The notes: a model not told the origin generated them from the sequence alone. Positions 43,301-52,540 are shown, counted from the first letter of the stretch. The stretch: 64,000 nucleotides of DNA from Petrolisthes cinctipes (GCA_033782935.1 JAWQEG010000710.1:3162001-3226000); one strand, 5' to 3'. Made by a program: numbers and translations.

Positions 43301-43981
43301 TTTGGGCCTGAATTTTGAAAATACTCTAACACGGAGTAGGCATGTATAGATCGCTTCTGGGACCCCAAAATATCGAATTTTCGGGTGTTTAGGGCCAGAA
43401 TTTGAGATATAAACGGGTACAGAAGATGCATGCACATATCGACTTTTGAGCACCTAAAAGATCGATTTTCAGTATGTTTATGGCCTGTATTTTAAAAATA
43501 CTCTAACACGGAGTAGGCATGTACAGATCGCTTCTGGGACCCCTAAATATCGAAGTTTCGGGGTTTTGAGCTTGAATTTGAGATATAAACGAGTACAGAA
43601 GATGCATGCACATATCGACTTTTGGGCACCTAAAATATCGATTTTGAGCATGTTTTGAGCCTATATTTTTAACCATTCTAACACGGAGTAGGCATGTACA
43701 GATCGCTTCTGGGACCCAAAAATATCGAATTTTCGGGTGTTTTGAGCCTGAATTTGAGATATAAACGGGTACTGAAGATGCATTCACATATCGACTTTTG
43801 GGCACCTAAAACATCGATTTTGAGCATGTTTTGGGCCTGTACTTTGTAAATACTCTAACACGGAGTAGGCATGTACAGATCGCTTCTGGGACCCCAAAAT
43901 ATCGAATTTTCGGGTGTTTAGGGCCAGAATTTGAGATATAAACGGGTACGGAAGATGCATGCACATATCGACTTTTAGGCA

Positions 43982-43985
43982 CCAA
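43982..43985. repeat. Target site duplication, left copy (CCAA)
   Basis: CCAA directly before the LTR terminus TG at 43,986; the same four bases follow the other LTR at 52,742. A 4-bp duplication fits Ty3/gypsy integrases (usually 4-6 bp). ACCAA would be possible only if the LTR ended in the non-canonical TAC. Confidence 0.8.
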
Positions 43986-44155
43986 TGTACCAGTCCTCTA
44001 AGGCTTTAACTCGTTCAGGATCTGATACAGTATCTTAGTCCGAAGTGTAGTCGTAGTAGTTGTTGTTGTTGTTGTGGTTGTTGTGGTATTAGGTAGCGAG
44101 CTTGGCGTTGTGGTGTTCTTAGGTAAAGTGACTGCACAAGTTTCTTTAGGCTTAA

Positions 44156-44161
44156 TTTATT
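44156..44161 (-). terminator. Probable polyadenylation signal (AATAAA) in the LTR
   Basis: Minus-strand AATAAA in the context tataaataaatt, about 135 bp downstream of the TATA-like box in the same LTR, so it could end the genomic transcript in the downstream LTR. The partner copy is at 52,326-52,331. The hexamer alone is weak evidence in AT-rich DNA. Confidence 0.4.
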
Positions 44162-44370
44162 TATACATACTTATCTCTATACAGGGAATTATATTTAATG
44201 CCTTGTCTTATATGCCTGTGTCTCTCTCTTATGGAGACAGGTTATAGCCCTGGGAGTCAGTTTAGGAAATCCTACATATTAGTTCAACTTCACTGCTTAT
44301 ATACATTCTGTTTTGGAAGATGCCAAGTCTATTCAGATAGCGGTGGAGTTCTTGTCTAAGCTCCACCCAA

Positions 44371-44447
44371 TTCTTCTCTCTCTCTCTTTCTACTTTCTCT
44401 CCCTTTCTCTCTCTCTCCCACTTTCTCTCCCTCTCTCTCTCTCTCTT
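44371..44447. repeat. CT-rich microsatellite in the LTR (left copy)
   Basis: About 77 bp of nearly pure pyrimidine, mostly (CT)n with CCC and TTT interruptions. It is the same length in the other LTR; because such tracts change length easily, this supports a recent common origin of the two LTRs. Confidence 0.85.
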
Positions 44448-44571
44448 TGTTTGTAAAGAGATGACAGCTAAATAGATGAGCTCAGAGGGGAGAAGGAGAC
44501 CCTCCTTGTGGTTTGGAGAAGGGGAGTTGTTTCAAGAGGGCGTCTGGTACATGTTGTTATTCTACTGTACA

Positions 44572-46160
44572 TCGCTCTATCACGCTACCCGCCTGGCCCC
44601 CCAGGCATTAAAGCTTTATTTAATAGAAGGCCAGTTCACAATGTTGGTAGGGTTCATAATAAGGAAGATATTAACAATGAAGACATGTATAGTAACCTAA
44701 AAATAGACCTTAAGACATAGGCACACCTTGTACATAAATGAACATAGATAGTATCATTAATACATGAATATTAATACATTGTCACATAAAAATCATCTTA
44801 AAATTAATGTGTTTAGCTAGGTGCATGTTATTGTGTGTATATAAGCTAACCTATGCTAAAGGTTCACACATTAATAAGGGGCCGTGTTGCTAGGCTGTGA
44901 AATAACAGTCCTATTCTTTTCAATACAACATAATTCAGTATACCTCGATAGTTCGTTCTTATACAATACATAAATATGATAGTACATGGCAGAAAGATAA
45001 GACAGTGGATAATAAACATTGGTACTCAGTTTTATTTTTATCAATATATGGAGGAATCAAATTATATAATAAGGATGATTGAAGCCTATTCTCCTTGAAT
45101 AACATAATAGTTGCACTTTTTCCGCAACAACTGATAATAATAATGTTAAACAAGTCGACTTTAAATGAAATATGTTTAAAGGTGGAAAAGATTATGTCAT
45201 GTTGTCAAGCACGTTTATGTTTATTAGGCAAGGTAACGATTCCCTTGGATCGTATTTCCTATGAGTCCGTTTCTTTATAGTAGCCTGTAACCATACCATG
45301 TGTAGGGTGATTAGGGTAAATTAATGTTAATTGTGTATCAGCAGGTAAGTATAGATAGTGGAAATTAAAATTGATGATGAAAAGAGATATTGATTAGTAA
45401 TAGATATGAATGTACATGCATATAGGGCTTGATTAGTATTACTTTGATTCCAAGCAAGTGGAGATTTTGCATCCTTATGAGATTTATATGCAACTTAAAT
45501 GCAAAGAAATATGCAAGACAAACATCTATGAAGATATGCAACATGGCACTTGAAGTGTTGTGTGTCACTGATGACATCATCACTAAGTATAATACTTATT
45601 GGATGAAAATCGAATGTGAAAGGATTACTTCCATTTTCATAGGGAATTGGTGAAGTACGTAGCTTGGGAAAAACATTTTATCTTTTATGTGAATAATAAT
45701 GGGATTATGATCTTGTAGTAATATACTACGCATGAATGTATAATAATATACCAAGTAGGTGTATGAAGATAATAAGTCAGATGGTATTTCATCATTGATT
45801 ATACCATTATATTTCGTAGCTGTTGGAGTGTTAATAATTGTGAGTTGATCTTACCTTAATCGCAGTAAATACTCTCTTAAGAAATAAATGGTTGTCATTT
45901 CTCTCTGTTCCTCACCTGCAATTCATTTCCTGCTAATTCACAGAAATAAATAGAAGCCTAAAACATGATATGATTATTCCATATATATGTAGTTCTTTTC
46001 ATTCGTTGATCATGTAAAGTTATATAAATCGTATTTAATTTCTGTGCAATGATTTGCACTCTAATACAGTATATACCTTTTACTTTATCTTATCTTGATT
46101 TGCAACGGCTTGTCCCGCAACCTTTTTATTTATGGGATAATGCTTGTATACAACTATCTA
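44572..46160 (-). other. AT-rich tail of the element, no gene recognised
   Basis: About 1.6 kb before the downstream LTR in element sense. Only short open frames (60-79 codons) occur, on both strands, with no domain I recognise. The rest of an envelope gene would be expected here if the upstream assignment is right, but I cannot see it. No clear polypurine tract touches the LTR; the nearest G-run on the minus strand is 26-31 bp away (44,597-44,602). Confidence 0.5.
44591..44606. other. GC hairpin next to the downstream LTR
   Basis: gcctgg, cccc, ccaggc form a perfect 6-bp stem with a 4-nt loop, about 20 bp from the LTR edge, GC-rich in an otherwise AT-rich tail. On the element strand its loop and stem give a run of six G. 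Whether it serves in plus-strand priming is unknown. Confidence 0.5.
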
Positions 46161-46653
46161 AGCCTTACCAAATAGTGTTGATGAAATTCCGCTTAAAATA
46201 TCCCAATCACGCTCTGGGCTGTGATGATGGTTCTAAGCCATTATTTTTTTTTTGTATAATAAGCGAGCAATATTATTTGAGTCGCTGAATTCCTTCCTAG
46301 GGCGCCCAATGGTGCCAGGACACCTTAGAATATAATACATGTAAATTGGGAACTTCATTTGTGTGATACCTGTCAAACAAAACTAGTGTATCATTAAATA
46401 CCTTATCTGTACCCACTGCTCAATGGCAGAAAATTTATGTAATAAGTCAGATACCTTATAAAAATTAATGATAATATCGTTCTTCCCCAATATTTTATTA
46501 TTTCCTTTTTCTTTTCAACTGTTTGATAAAATTGTAAACGAGAGCTCTCAGAATGTAGACATCATCTTTATCCGCTTGATGCACTTCGTCGGAGCTAATA
46601 GGCGCCGCGAGTATAAACACGAAAACCGTTATATAGGTTGATGTGGGCCACAT
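46161..46653 (-). pseudogene. Possible envelope-like ORF, degenerate
   Basis: Downstream of integrase, where env sits in errantivirus-like gypsy elements. An ATG at 46,653 opens a 51-codon frame to TAA at 46,498 whose start looks like a signal peptide: MWPTSTYI, the hydrophobic TVFVFILAAP, then an acidic stretch. A second open piece (46,297-46,419) contains VFNDTLVLFDRYH and VPNLHVLYSKV. A third (46,161-46,214) contains SGISSTLFG, reminiscent of the fusion-peptide region of insect F-like envelope proteins. Frames differ and stops intervene, so it cannot make a full protein. The assignment rests on position, the signal peptide and a short motif; a chance open frame is possible. Confidence 0.4.
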
Positions 46654-46960
46654 CCGTAAGAAAAATTATTATATATCATTGGAAACCGATCGGAGTTTTT
46701 GTTTATAATTGTTTATATTATTATTATCAATAGTAGGGATAAAATTACTAGGAAGAGGAATTGTTACTGTACAAGAGATATTGATTGGTTTCATTGTGGA
46801 TGTTGGGTTTTGCGCGCTTTTACCAATTTCTTTATTCTCTTTACATAAACAATATCAACCGCCCGGTAAAATTATGCATTATTATAGGTTTATTACCTAC
46901 TAAAGAAGTGTGAAGATTCGATCGGGTACCCGTTATCACTTGGAGTGAACATATTGAGTT
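46654..46960. other. Short AT-rich spacer, nothing recognised
   Basis: About 300 bp between the 50-bp repeat array and the envelope-like start. A 64-codon hydrophobic open frame on the plus strand (46,709-46,903) runs against the element and matches nothing I know, so I treat it as chance. Confidence 0.4.
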
Positions 46961-47526
46961 ATTTGTTTTATTATGTCGGCGATTACGCAATATTTCCAAG
47001 CAAGCTCATAATTTGTTTTGTTATGTTGGCTATCGTGCATTATTTTCATGCAAGCTCATAATTTGTTTTGTTATGTTGGCAATCACGCATTATTTTCATG
47101 CAAGCTCATAATTTGTTTTGTTATGTTGGCAATCACGCATTATTTTCATGCAAGCTCATAATTTGTTTTGTTATGTTGGCAATCACGCATTATTTTCATG
47201 CAAGCTCATAATTTGTTTTGTTATGTTGGCAATCACGCATTATTTTCATGCAAGCTCATAATTTGTTTTGTTATGTTGGCAATCACGCATTATTTTCATG
47301 CAAGCTCATAATTTGTTTTGTTATGTTGGCAATCACGCATTATTTTCATGCAAGCTCATAATTTGTTTTGTTATGTTGGCAATCACGCATTATTTTCATG
47401 CAAGCTCATAATTTGTTTTGTTATGTTGGCAATCACGCATTATTTTCATGCAAGCTCATAATTTGTTTTGTTATGTTGGCAATCACGCATTATATCTATG
47501 CAAGCTCATAATTTGTTTTGTTATGT
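46961..47526. repeat. 50-bp tandem repeat inside the element, about 11 copies
   Basis: The unit contains caagctcataatttgttttg, then ttatgttggcaatcacgcat, then tattttcatg, exactly 50 bp. caagctcata starts at 47,001, 47,051 and every 50 bp to 47,501. The copies from 47,051 to 47,450 look identical. The first (46,961-47,050) and last (47,451-47,526) units carry differences, as usual at array edges. The integrase stop codon at 47,521 lies in the last partial unit. Since 50 is not a multiple of three it does not encode a repeated peptide. Confidence 0.97.
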
Positions 47527-48320
47527 CCTGATGAAATTGTTGAAATGCAACTCACTGTCGTTCAGTGTAGTTGTCCACGTTGTATCATGGCTTCTGTGTG
47601 GCAATTTTATATCATATGAAAGACGTATCCATACGCCATATAGTATTTCATGTGGAGTTTTTCCCTTTATTTCCGTATTTTGTAGTGTTTATTGACCGTC
47701 ATATCGATGCAGTCTTCCCATGTGGAGGGATTTTCCTTGTTTCTGTGCCACTAAGTACTTCTAGTATTTTTACGGTGCTGCCGTTTTGTTAACCCATTAA
47801 ATGCTGGGAGATATGGTAATACAAACGTTTGCTTAATGTCGTAGAGATCAGATACCTTTTATAATATCGAGACATGTATATGGTCATATAAAGTTGGTTT
47901 TTATATATATGTGCACTTACCTTTGCGGTTTTTATCATAGTGTTGCCGCCACCAAATATTTAGAAAATGGTTAACCATTGGTAATACTTTATTTGCGTCC
48001 TGATTCGGAATTGTTAAGGAAAGTAGATCTATTCCTACTACGTTCCATGATTCGTCCAGGATTAGGGATTCCCGTTATGGAACAGGTCCAAATGTATGGC
48101 CTTTATTTGCATTGTCTGCTTCGCACTGAGCGATATATGTGTTTCATCATCTACCCTTAGTTTATGCTAATGGTGTATTGTATGGAGAGTGGTCAGGTAC
48201 CTATCTCTCCCAGGATGCCTTGCTGCTGTATTATGATATAAGGGTAATTAATACTGAGGGAATCATTATTTGTTGTATCACTATTTGATTGTTTTTTCGT
48301 CACGTTTCCTAAGTTTTCTG
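47521..48320 (-). pseudogene. pol: Integrase remnant
   Basis: The order of pieces on the minus strand matches a retroviral-type integrase. HNTAARHPGRDRYL (about 48,190-48,240) resembles the H2C2 zinc-binding N-terminus. WNVVGIDLLSL (48,017-48,047) holds the first catalytic Asp (48,027-48,029). VSDLYD resembles the second catalytic motif, but about 30 residues seem missing before PYLPAFNGLTKR. The catalytic Glu expected after NG reads Lys (AAA, 47,784-47,786). PHEILYGV then leads to a TAA at 47,521. Stops and frame changes separate the pieces. Integrase following RNase H places the element in Ty3/gypsy rather than Ty1/copia. Confidence 0.87.
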
Positions 48321-48599
48321 TAAATAATATCATCATGAAGGGAAAATATGTTTAAGTGACTGGGTAATTTTGGGTCATTATTTTCATCCTCAGTTTTTAA
48401 TGAATATTTTATTACATTCATCATAGAATTGTTTGCTAATGTTTACGAACCGCATTAAGGTCAAAGTCCATAGGTGTCCTCGGAACTAAAAGGACAAGAT
48501 GACTGTTTAAGGGATCTACTACTTTATTAATCGTCCTAAAAGATAGTTAATATCAATATGCGGGAGAAATTCCTGAATTGTTAGACATTATCTGGCTAA

Positions 48600-48875
48600 T
48601 TTTTCCGTTAGGGTTTGAGGTTATAGTAAGCCACGGATCGTTTGATAATTTGCGAAAACATGTAAAGGATAGCCTAATATGATTTCTCTCAAAGTACGAA
48701 GTGCCCATAATATTGCTTAAGTTTCCTGTTTTGTTACAGAGTAACGAGTTATCTGCGTACTTAATATTCTTTAAGCATAAGTACATACCTGACATAGACC
48801 CGTAGCTATCTCTTACATAAGTACAGCGCCGTAGCCTACTGAGGAAGCATCTGTACACTCCATAAAAGACAATGA
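48600..48875 (-). pseudogene. pol: RNase H remnant
   Basis: FMECTDASSVGYGAVLM (48,816-48,866) is the first RNase H motif with its catalytic Asp intact (codon 48,849-48,851), followed at once by a TAA (48,813-48,815). In another frame, TRYSVTKQET, a stop, AILWALRTLREIILGYP and HVFANYQ match the second half of the domain. The expected T-D-H near the end reads A-N-Y, the Asp codon being AAT (48,648-48,650). RNase H would remove the RNA strand during reverse transcription. A frameshift, stops and a lost Asp make it dead. Confidence 0.85.
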
Positions 48876-49107
48876 ATATTTGGGAACGTAAGAATTGAAG
48901 CTTACATTAATTAACCTTTAATAATTCAAAGCTTAGCTGTTTTTCTGGCATCCTTACAAAATTTGTATCTTTCTCGAGGGGATTATTTAGGTGTTTAGTT
49001 ACTTGGGAAAATACTTTACAAAGATTCTATATAAGAACATAAGACCAAGAATGATTTTATGTTAGTAACATTTATTTAGAATAGTGAATACTCTCATTGC
49101 TCGTATT

Positions 49108-49720
49108 TTAACAGATTGTGTATGGAGCACAGGGGCGGTTAAATGGATAACCTAAAATGATAAGTTCCTGGTAAGAAACTGAGACATAGACATTTAAAGT
49201 TTGAGGCCTACCTAATGTAATCTCTGTATAACCTTCGTTATAGTTACTTAGTATGAAAATAATCAAATCGTTGAGATTAGCGATGACTACGTTATTAATA
49301 AAACCAATACGAAAATTGATCATATGCTGAAATGTGGATGAAGCATTACATAAACCAAATGGTCTACGAATGTATTCATAATAACCATGGGAAGTATTAA
49401 ATGTTGTAATGGGTTGAATTTTATCATCTAATGTTACTTGCCAGTTTCCACTGACCAAGTTTAATGTGGAGAATATCATAGGTTTTGTTTCACCAATGTT
49501 AGACAAAACATCTTAAAGGAGGGAGGGAATATTTATTTTTAAGTGTAGCATTATTTAATTTTCTGCAATCAATGACTGGCCTAAAATCACCATTATTTGT
49601 TTCTTGAAACCAAAAACATTGGGCTGTTAAAATGGGAGTTAGAATTCTTAATAATGCCTTCATCCATCATTTCATTTAATATTTCGTTTACAACTTTCTG
49701 TGTACTATGCAGTACGGTAG
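49108..49720 (-). pseudogene. pol: Reverse transcriptase remnant, Ty3/gypsy type
   Basis: RT motifs follow each other on the minus strand but in shifting frames. NEILNEMMDEGII and NSPMFLV (about 49,600-49,720) are in one frame, GDFRPVIDCRKLNN and YSLPP (about 49,515-49,610) in another, and FSTLNLVSGNWQV, YIRRPFGLCNASSTFQ and the active-site segment in a third (49,108-49,512). There are thus at least two frameshifts. The catalytic box expected as YLDD or FxDD reads NLND at 49,267-49,278, the first Asp having become Asn. The FGLCNA(S/P).TFQ core is typical of gypsy RT. It would copy element RNA to DNA, but this copy cannot be functional. Confidence 0.92.
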
Positions 49721-50518
49721 TCTATATGCTCGAGTAAATGGGTTAAGGAGATGTTAGAGTAATGGTATATTTTTTCTAATAATTTACAGGTAGGGCAATC
49801 GCATTTCAATATGTGGCCAGTATAGTGATGAGATTATCACGATAAAGTGGAAAATCGCGTCCACTGACCAAATTTCTAAGTTGCTCGTACGTGACTATCT
49901 ATTTATATCCTTCGGTAAGAACCGATACAATATTTCCTTGTGGTATTGGTCTAACTTCCATCTGTACAGATCACATAGATATGTTCCTTTCTTTACATGA
50001 ATATTGGTAAATGGTTTATTAATATCAGTGACATTTTCACTGTTTACATTAGTTAAGTAAATTAATCCCTGGTTATATATTATTTTACTAGTTCTATTAA
50101 GGATAGAACGGTAGTGTGTGGCTGTACATGAGATGGAAGATGTACCTTCAATTTATGGACGAAATTTGGAGTTAATATATTATTATATGCAGCAATGGCC
50201 TTTATGATAATGGGGTTATTTCCCTCATTTTCAATACGTATAGGGTTAACATTACCTGGACTTATATATTTTGGCCTGGACAATCCTGTATTTGGATACA
50301 TTAATTCCTAAAATGTATTATTTTATGTTTAGGGTTTATTATTATGGTTTGTTTAATAAGGTATGATAAACCTAGTTTATAATTTCGTATTATATAAAAT
50401 TTATTATGAATATGGTTAGTTCCCTTGGCTAACCGTACAGGAAGGGTTAGTTTCCCTCAGACCTGTAATTTATTGCCTGTCATGGTTGACCATTCTATGT
50501 CACCTGTTCAATCCTGGT
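49721..50518 (-). pseudogene. Pol region between protease and RT, degenerate
   Basis: About 800 bp where the rest of the protease and the linker to RT should lie. One minus-strand open stretch of 73 codons (50,080-50,301) contains SPGNVNPIRIENEG and IIKAIAAYNNILTP but matches no domain I recognise. The rest is stop-rich in all frames. Confidence 0.4.
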
Positions 50519-50722
50519 TTATAAATGCTGCTGGGGACCTAATTTGCTCAATTTGTTAAAGGAATTATCCGATAACAAGGAAACTGCGGCCACTGTGTCT
50601 ATCATTAAGGGGGTGTTACTATGTGATACTAGGACAGGGAATTATAGTATATTATTGGTAAATGCGACGACAGGGCCTACAGTTATATTTTCGGTACGTT
50701 TTAATATTGTGGCGGTCTCGTT
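50519..50722 (-). pseudogene. pol: Retropepsin (protease) remnant at the start of pol
   Basis: This frame opens at 50,722, overlapping the gag end in the -1 frame. It has an in-frame TAA at 50,642-50,644 and ends at TAA 50,519-50,521. The segment PLMIDTVAAVSLL matches the usual aspartic protease core, with the catalytic Asp present (codon 50,597-50,599) but the expected DTG turned into DTV. The enzyme would mature Gag-Pol; with the Gly lost and a stop ahead of it, it should be inactive. Identification rests on this short motif and its position between gag and RT. Confidence 0.7.
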
Positions 50723-51270
50723 TCATGCATCATGTTTCGATTGTGCCAGTCCCGTTTCATTCTGTTAAGGATCATGCATTCATCTAAGGAATGCGACTTT
50801 GATTCATGTAAATGACTGTATTTATGATTACTTTCGTTACAGTGTTTGCAACGTTTTCCCTGTGATTCCCCTTGAGTAGGTGTGGCATCAAAATTAAAAA
50901 TCTTCGTACCCTTGGATTGAGTAATCTGTAATTCACGATGTATGATACGAGTTTCCTTCGAATTTAAAGCTAGAGACCCTGATAGTGCAAGTGCTTTTGC
51001 TGGTTCACTTGTATTTATGTTGTCCGCCTTAGTTTTAATTATTCTCTGAACCCATGCTAATGAATGATGTAGTTTACCATCCCCAAAAACATCAATAAGT
51101 GACTGTCTGAATGTAGCATATGACGTTAAATTCTGTGGATTATCTCCCGTATAGTACTTTGAATAATTGTGGGTGGGTAAAATTCTCATTGCTTGCATAG
51201 TAGAGTTAGTGGGGTTAGAAGAAGTTGTTAGAAGAGCAGAGACAGTCGGAGATTGTGGAGGAGTAGCCAT
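50701..51270 (-). CDS. gag: Gag-like protein with a zinc-knuckle-like motif, 189 aa
   Basis: An open frame from ATG at 51,270 to TAA at 50,701-50,703 with no internal stop, the only long intact frame of the element. It sits first after the leader, where gag is expected. The middle (residues about 48-78) reads as a capsid-like helical stretch containing FRQSLIDVFGD and LAWVQRI. Near the C-terminus, CKHCNESNH then HSLDEC gives CX2C followed by HX4C, like a retroviral CCHC knuckle with a longer gap between its halves. It would package element RNA into cytoplasmic particles. At 189 residues it is shorter than usual gypsy gags, so part of the capsid may be missing. The pol frame opens in the -1 frame over the last 22 nt, which suggests -1 frameshifting, although I see no canonical slippery heptamer. 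Confidence 0.65.
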   Translation of the reverse strand: MATPPQSPTVSALLTTSSNPTNSTMQAMRILPTHNYSKYYTGDNPQNLTSYATFRQSLIDVFGDGKLHHSLAWVQRIIKTKADNINTSEPAKALALSGSLALNSKETRIIHRELQITQSKGTKIFNFDATPTQGESQGKRCKHCNESNHKYSHLHESKSHSLDECMILNRMKRDWHNRNMMHETRPPQY

Positions 51271-52138
51271 TTTTGGAGAAAATACAGGTTAATATAGTAT
51301 ACCAGATGGAGACTTTAATGGGGGTAAGGTTTGGAGAAACAAAGGAATGTACTCGAATGTGTTGGAACCACAAACGAAACTTAGGGAGGTAGAGGAATCT
51401 AGCTTGGAGGCTAGTGAATCATTATCAGGGATATTCGAAGTTAGTTATGATACCTTTGGATTAATGGGGGATTATATCTTTACTTTTGTTTTAATTTGGC
51501 ACTTGTTTTCTGTTGTCTGGGCTGTTAGTGAGGAACCTATTTTCTAACATGTTCGTGGACAAGTGAAAAATAATGTAATGTAACATGTAATGTGTACCTA
51601 CTTTAGTTGACTGTAGTTGCAACGACGATGACGACGAGTGGAAGTTTTGTTGGGGCGTTGCCTGACGAGGCGACGATGTGGTGAAGGGGCGACGACCGTG
51701 AAGTGACGAAGCGATGATTAGTTAGCTCGCACACTAACACACTAACAGTCGTAATTGGAGTGAAGATGATGAACGTTGACTTGTCTTATACGAGAGAATT
51801 TACGTATAAGGAGGCGGCGTCAGCGTGGAGGTGATGGAGTGATGGCGTTGTCCTTACGAAAGAATTTACGTAACAGGATCGCCGTAGTGATGAAGTGATG
51901 ATTGTTTGTAGTGAAGTAGATGAGGTTCTCTGTAGGTCAGTTGCAGTTATGTTGAAGCAGGTGTATCTTGTAGGTGAAGAATTTGTGGTTTATCTCCCTC
52001 GTTAGAGGTCGTAAGATTACCCACTGAAGAAATTACTTGAGAGAATTTACAAGCAGATTCCTTCAACTTGTCCTTGAACTATGTTAGTCACTGTACTCCC
52101 GTGAAGTCTTTACCTTGCAAGTTGCTCTGTTGCAAAAA
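51271..52138 (-). other. Leader between primer site and gag
   Basis: About 870 bp without a credible gene on either strand. It contains repeated short motifs on the plus strand, gagaatttacgta (about 51,791), gaaagaatttacgta (about 51,859) and gagaatttaca (about 52,041), and GACGA/GTGATG-rich runs at 51,620-51,900. A packaging or translation-control region is expected here in such elements, but no specific structure is recognised. Confidence 0.5.
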
Positions 52139-52152
52139 CACCGCTGCCATCA
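52139..52152 (-). other. Primer binding site, tRNA-Leu-like
   Basis: On the minus strand, three bases after the LTR end, the sequence TGATGGCAGCGGTG matches the complement of a common tRNA-Leu 3' end (CACCGCTGCCA plus CCA) at 13 of 14 positions; the mismatch is in the CCA complement. The tRNA sequence is from memory. The position next to the LTR sets the element's orientation. Confidence 0.65.
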
Positions 52153-52465
52153 AAATGTACCAGTCCTCTAAGGCTTTAACTCGTTCAGGATCTGATACAG
52201 TATCTTAGTCCGAAGTGTAGTCGTAGTAGTTGTTGTTGTTGTTGTGGTTGTTGTGGTATTAGGTAGCGAGCTTGGCGTTGTGGTGTTCTTAGGTAAAGTG
52301 ACTGCACAAGTTTCTTTAGGCTTAATTTATTTATACATACTTATCTCTATACAGGGAATTATATTTAATGCCTTGTCTTATATGCCTGTGTCTCTCTCTT
52401 ATGGAGACAGGTTATAGCCCTGGGAGTCAGTTTAGGAAATCCTACATATTAGTTCAACTTCACTG

Positions 52466-52473
52466 CTTATATA
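52466..52473 (-). promoter_or_regulatory. Probable LTR TATA box (TATATAAG)
   Basis: Minus-strand TATATAAG about 270 bp into the LTR from its upstream end, a usual place for a U3 promoter. A start site about 30 bp further on would leave the AATAAA roughly 110 bp inside the transcript. The identical site in the other LTR is at 44,296-44,303. Confidence 0.5.
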
Positions 52474-52510
52474 CATTCTGTTTTGGAAGATGCCAAGTCT
52501 ATTCAGATAG

Positions 52511-52538
52511 GGGTGGAGTTCTTGTCTAAGCTCCACCC
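52511..52538. other. LTR hairpin containing the only LTR mismatch
   Basis: gggtggag at 52,511-52,518 pairs with ctccaccc at 52,531-52,538 (8-bp stem, 12-nt loop). In the other LTR the first base is c (44,341), leaving a 7-bp stem at 44,342-44,367. A function is not known. Confidence 0.5.
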
Positions 52539-52540
52539 AA

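Larger units (their letters stand above)
1..43985. repeat. Satellite array, left part (177/148-bp monomers)
   Basis: Head-to-tail tandem array with no interruption by other sequence. The landmark gcatgtacagat recurs every 177 bp (sometimes 176) or every 147-149 bp. The first 14 intervals are 10 long and 4 short, averaging about 169 bp, which implies roughly 260 monomers here. All monomers point the same way. Divergence is mostly single-base changes with a few small indels. Open frames of 60-270 codons occur mainly on the minus strand because 177 is 59 codons; they lack a consistent start or end and are interrupted wherever 148-bp monomers shift frame, so none is annotated as a gene. The array starts before base 1. 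I do not recognise the family; a centromeric, pericentromeric or other heterochromatic location is inference only. Confidence 0.97.
43986..44571 (-). repeat. LTR, 3' copy in element sense
   Basis: 586 bp; same features as the right LTR at a constant offset of 8,170 bp. Its outer end touches the satellite at 43,985 and its inner end stops at 44,571, where the two copies cease to match (tcgctc against the satellite ccaaaa). Confidence 0.95.

Noticed and set aside
1..43985. Long minus-strand open frames (up to 268 codons) with repeats such as LEYFQN and QKRSVHAYS, looking like a repeat-protein family
   Set aside because: 177 bp is exactly 59 codons, so one stop-free frame in the monomer repeats automatically. 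Ends are set by random stops or by 148-bp monomers, overlapping frames on both strands are also open, and no conserved start, splice or flanking signal is seen. Transcript data or dN/dS below 1 would change this.
1..43985. CRISPR-like array
   Set aside because: The repeats are contiguous 147-177 bp monomers with no short conserved repeat plus unique spacers, and there are no cas genes.
43986..44571. Similarity of the LTR end (TGTACAG on the minus strand) to the satellite motif tgtacagatcg
   Set aside because: Only seven bases are shared and the target duplication is at a different place in the monomer, so it is likely chance.
44572..44606. Polypurine tract for plus-strand priming
   Set aside because: The G-run at 44,597-44,602 is about 26 bp from the LTR and is broken by pyrimidines before it, so it does not meet the usual requirement of abutting the LTR.
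44476..44720. Plus-strand open frames of 70-74 codons across the LTR edge
   Set aside because: They are antisense to the element, overlap each other in two frames and match no known domain.
47978..48160. Plus-strand 60-codon open frame
   Set aside because: It is the shadow of the integrase core, whose conserved residues read on the minus strand.
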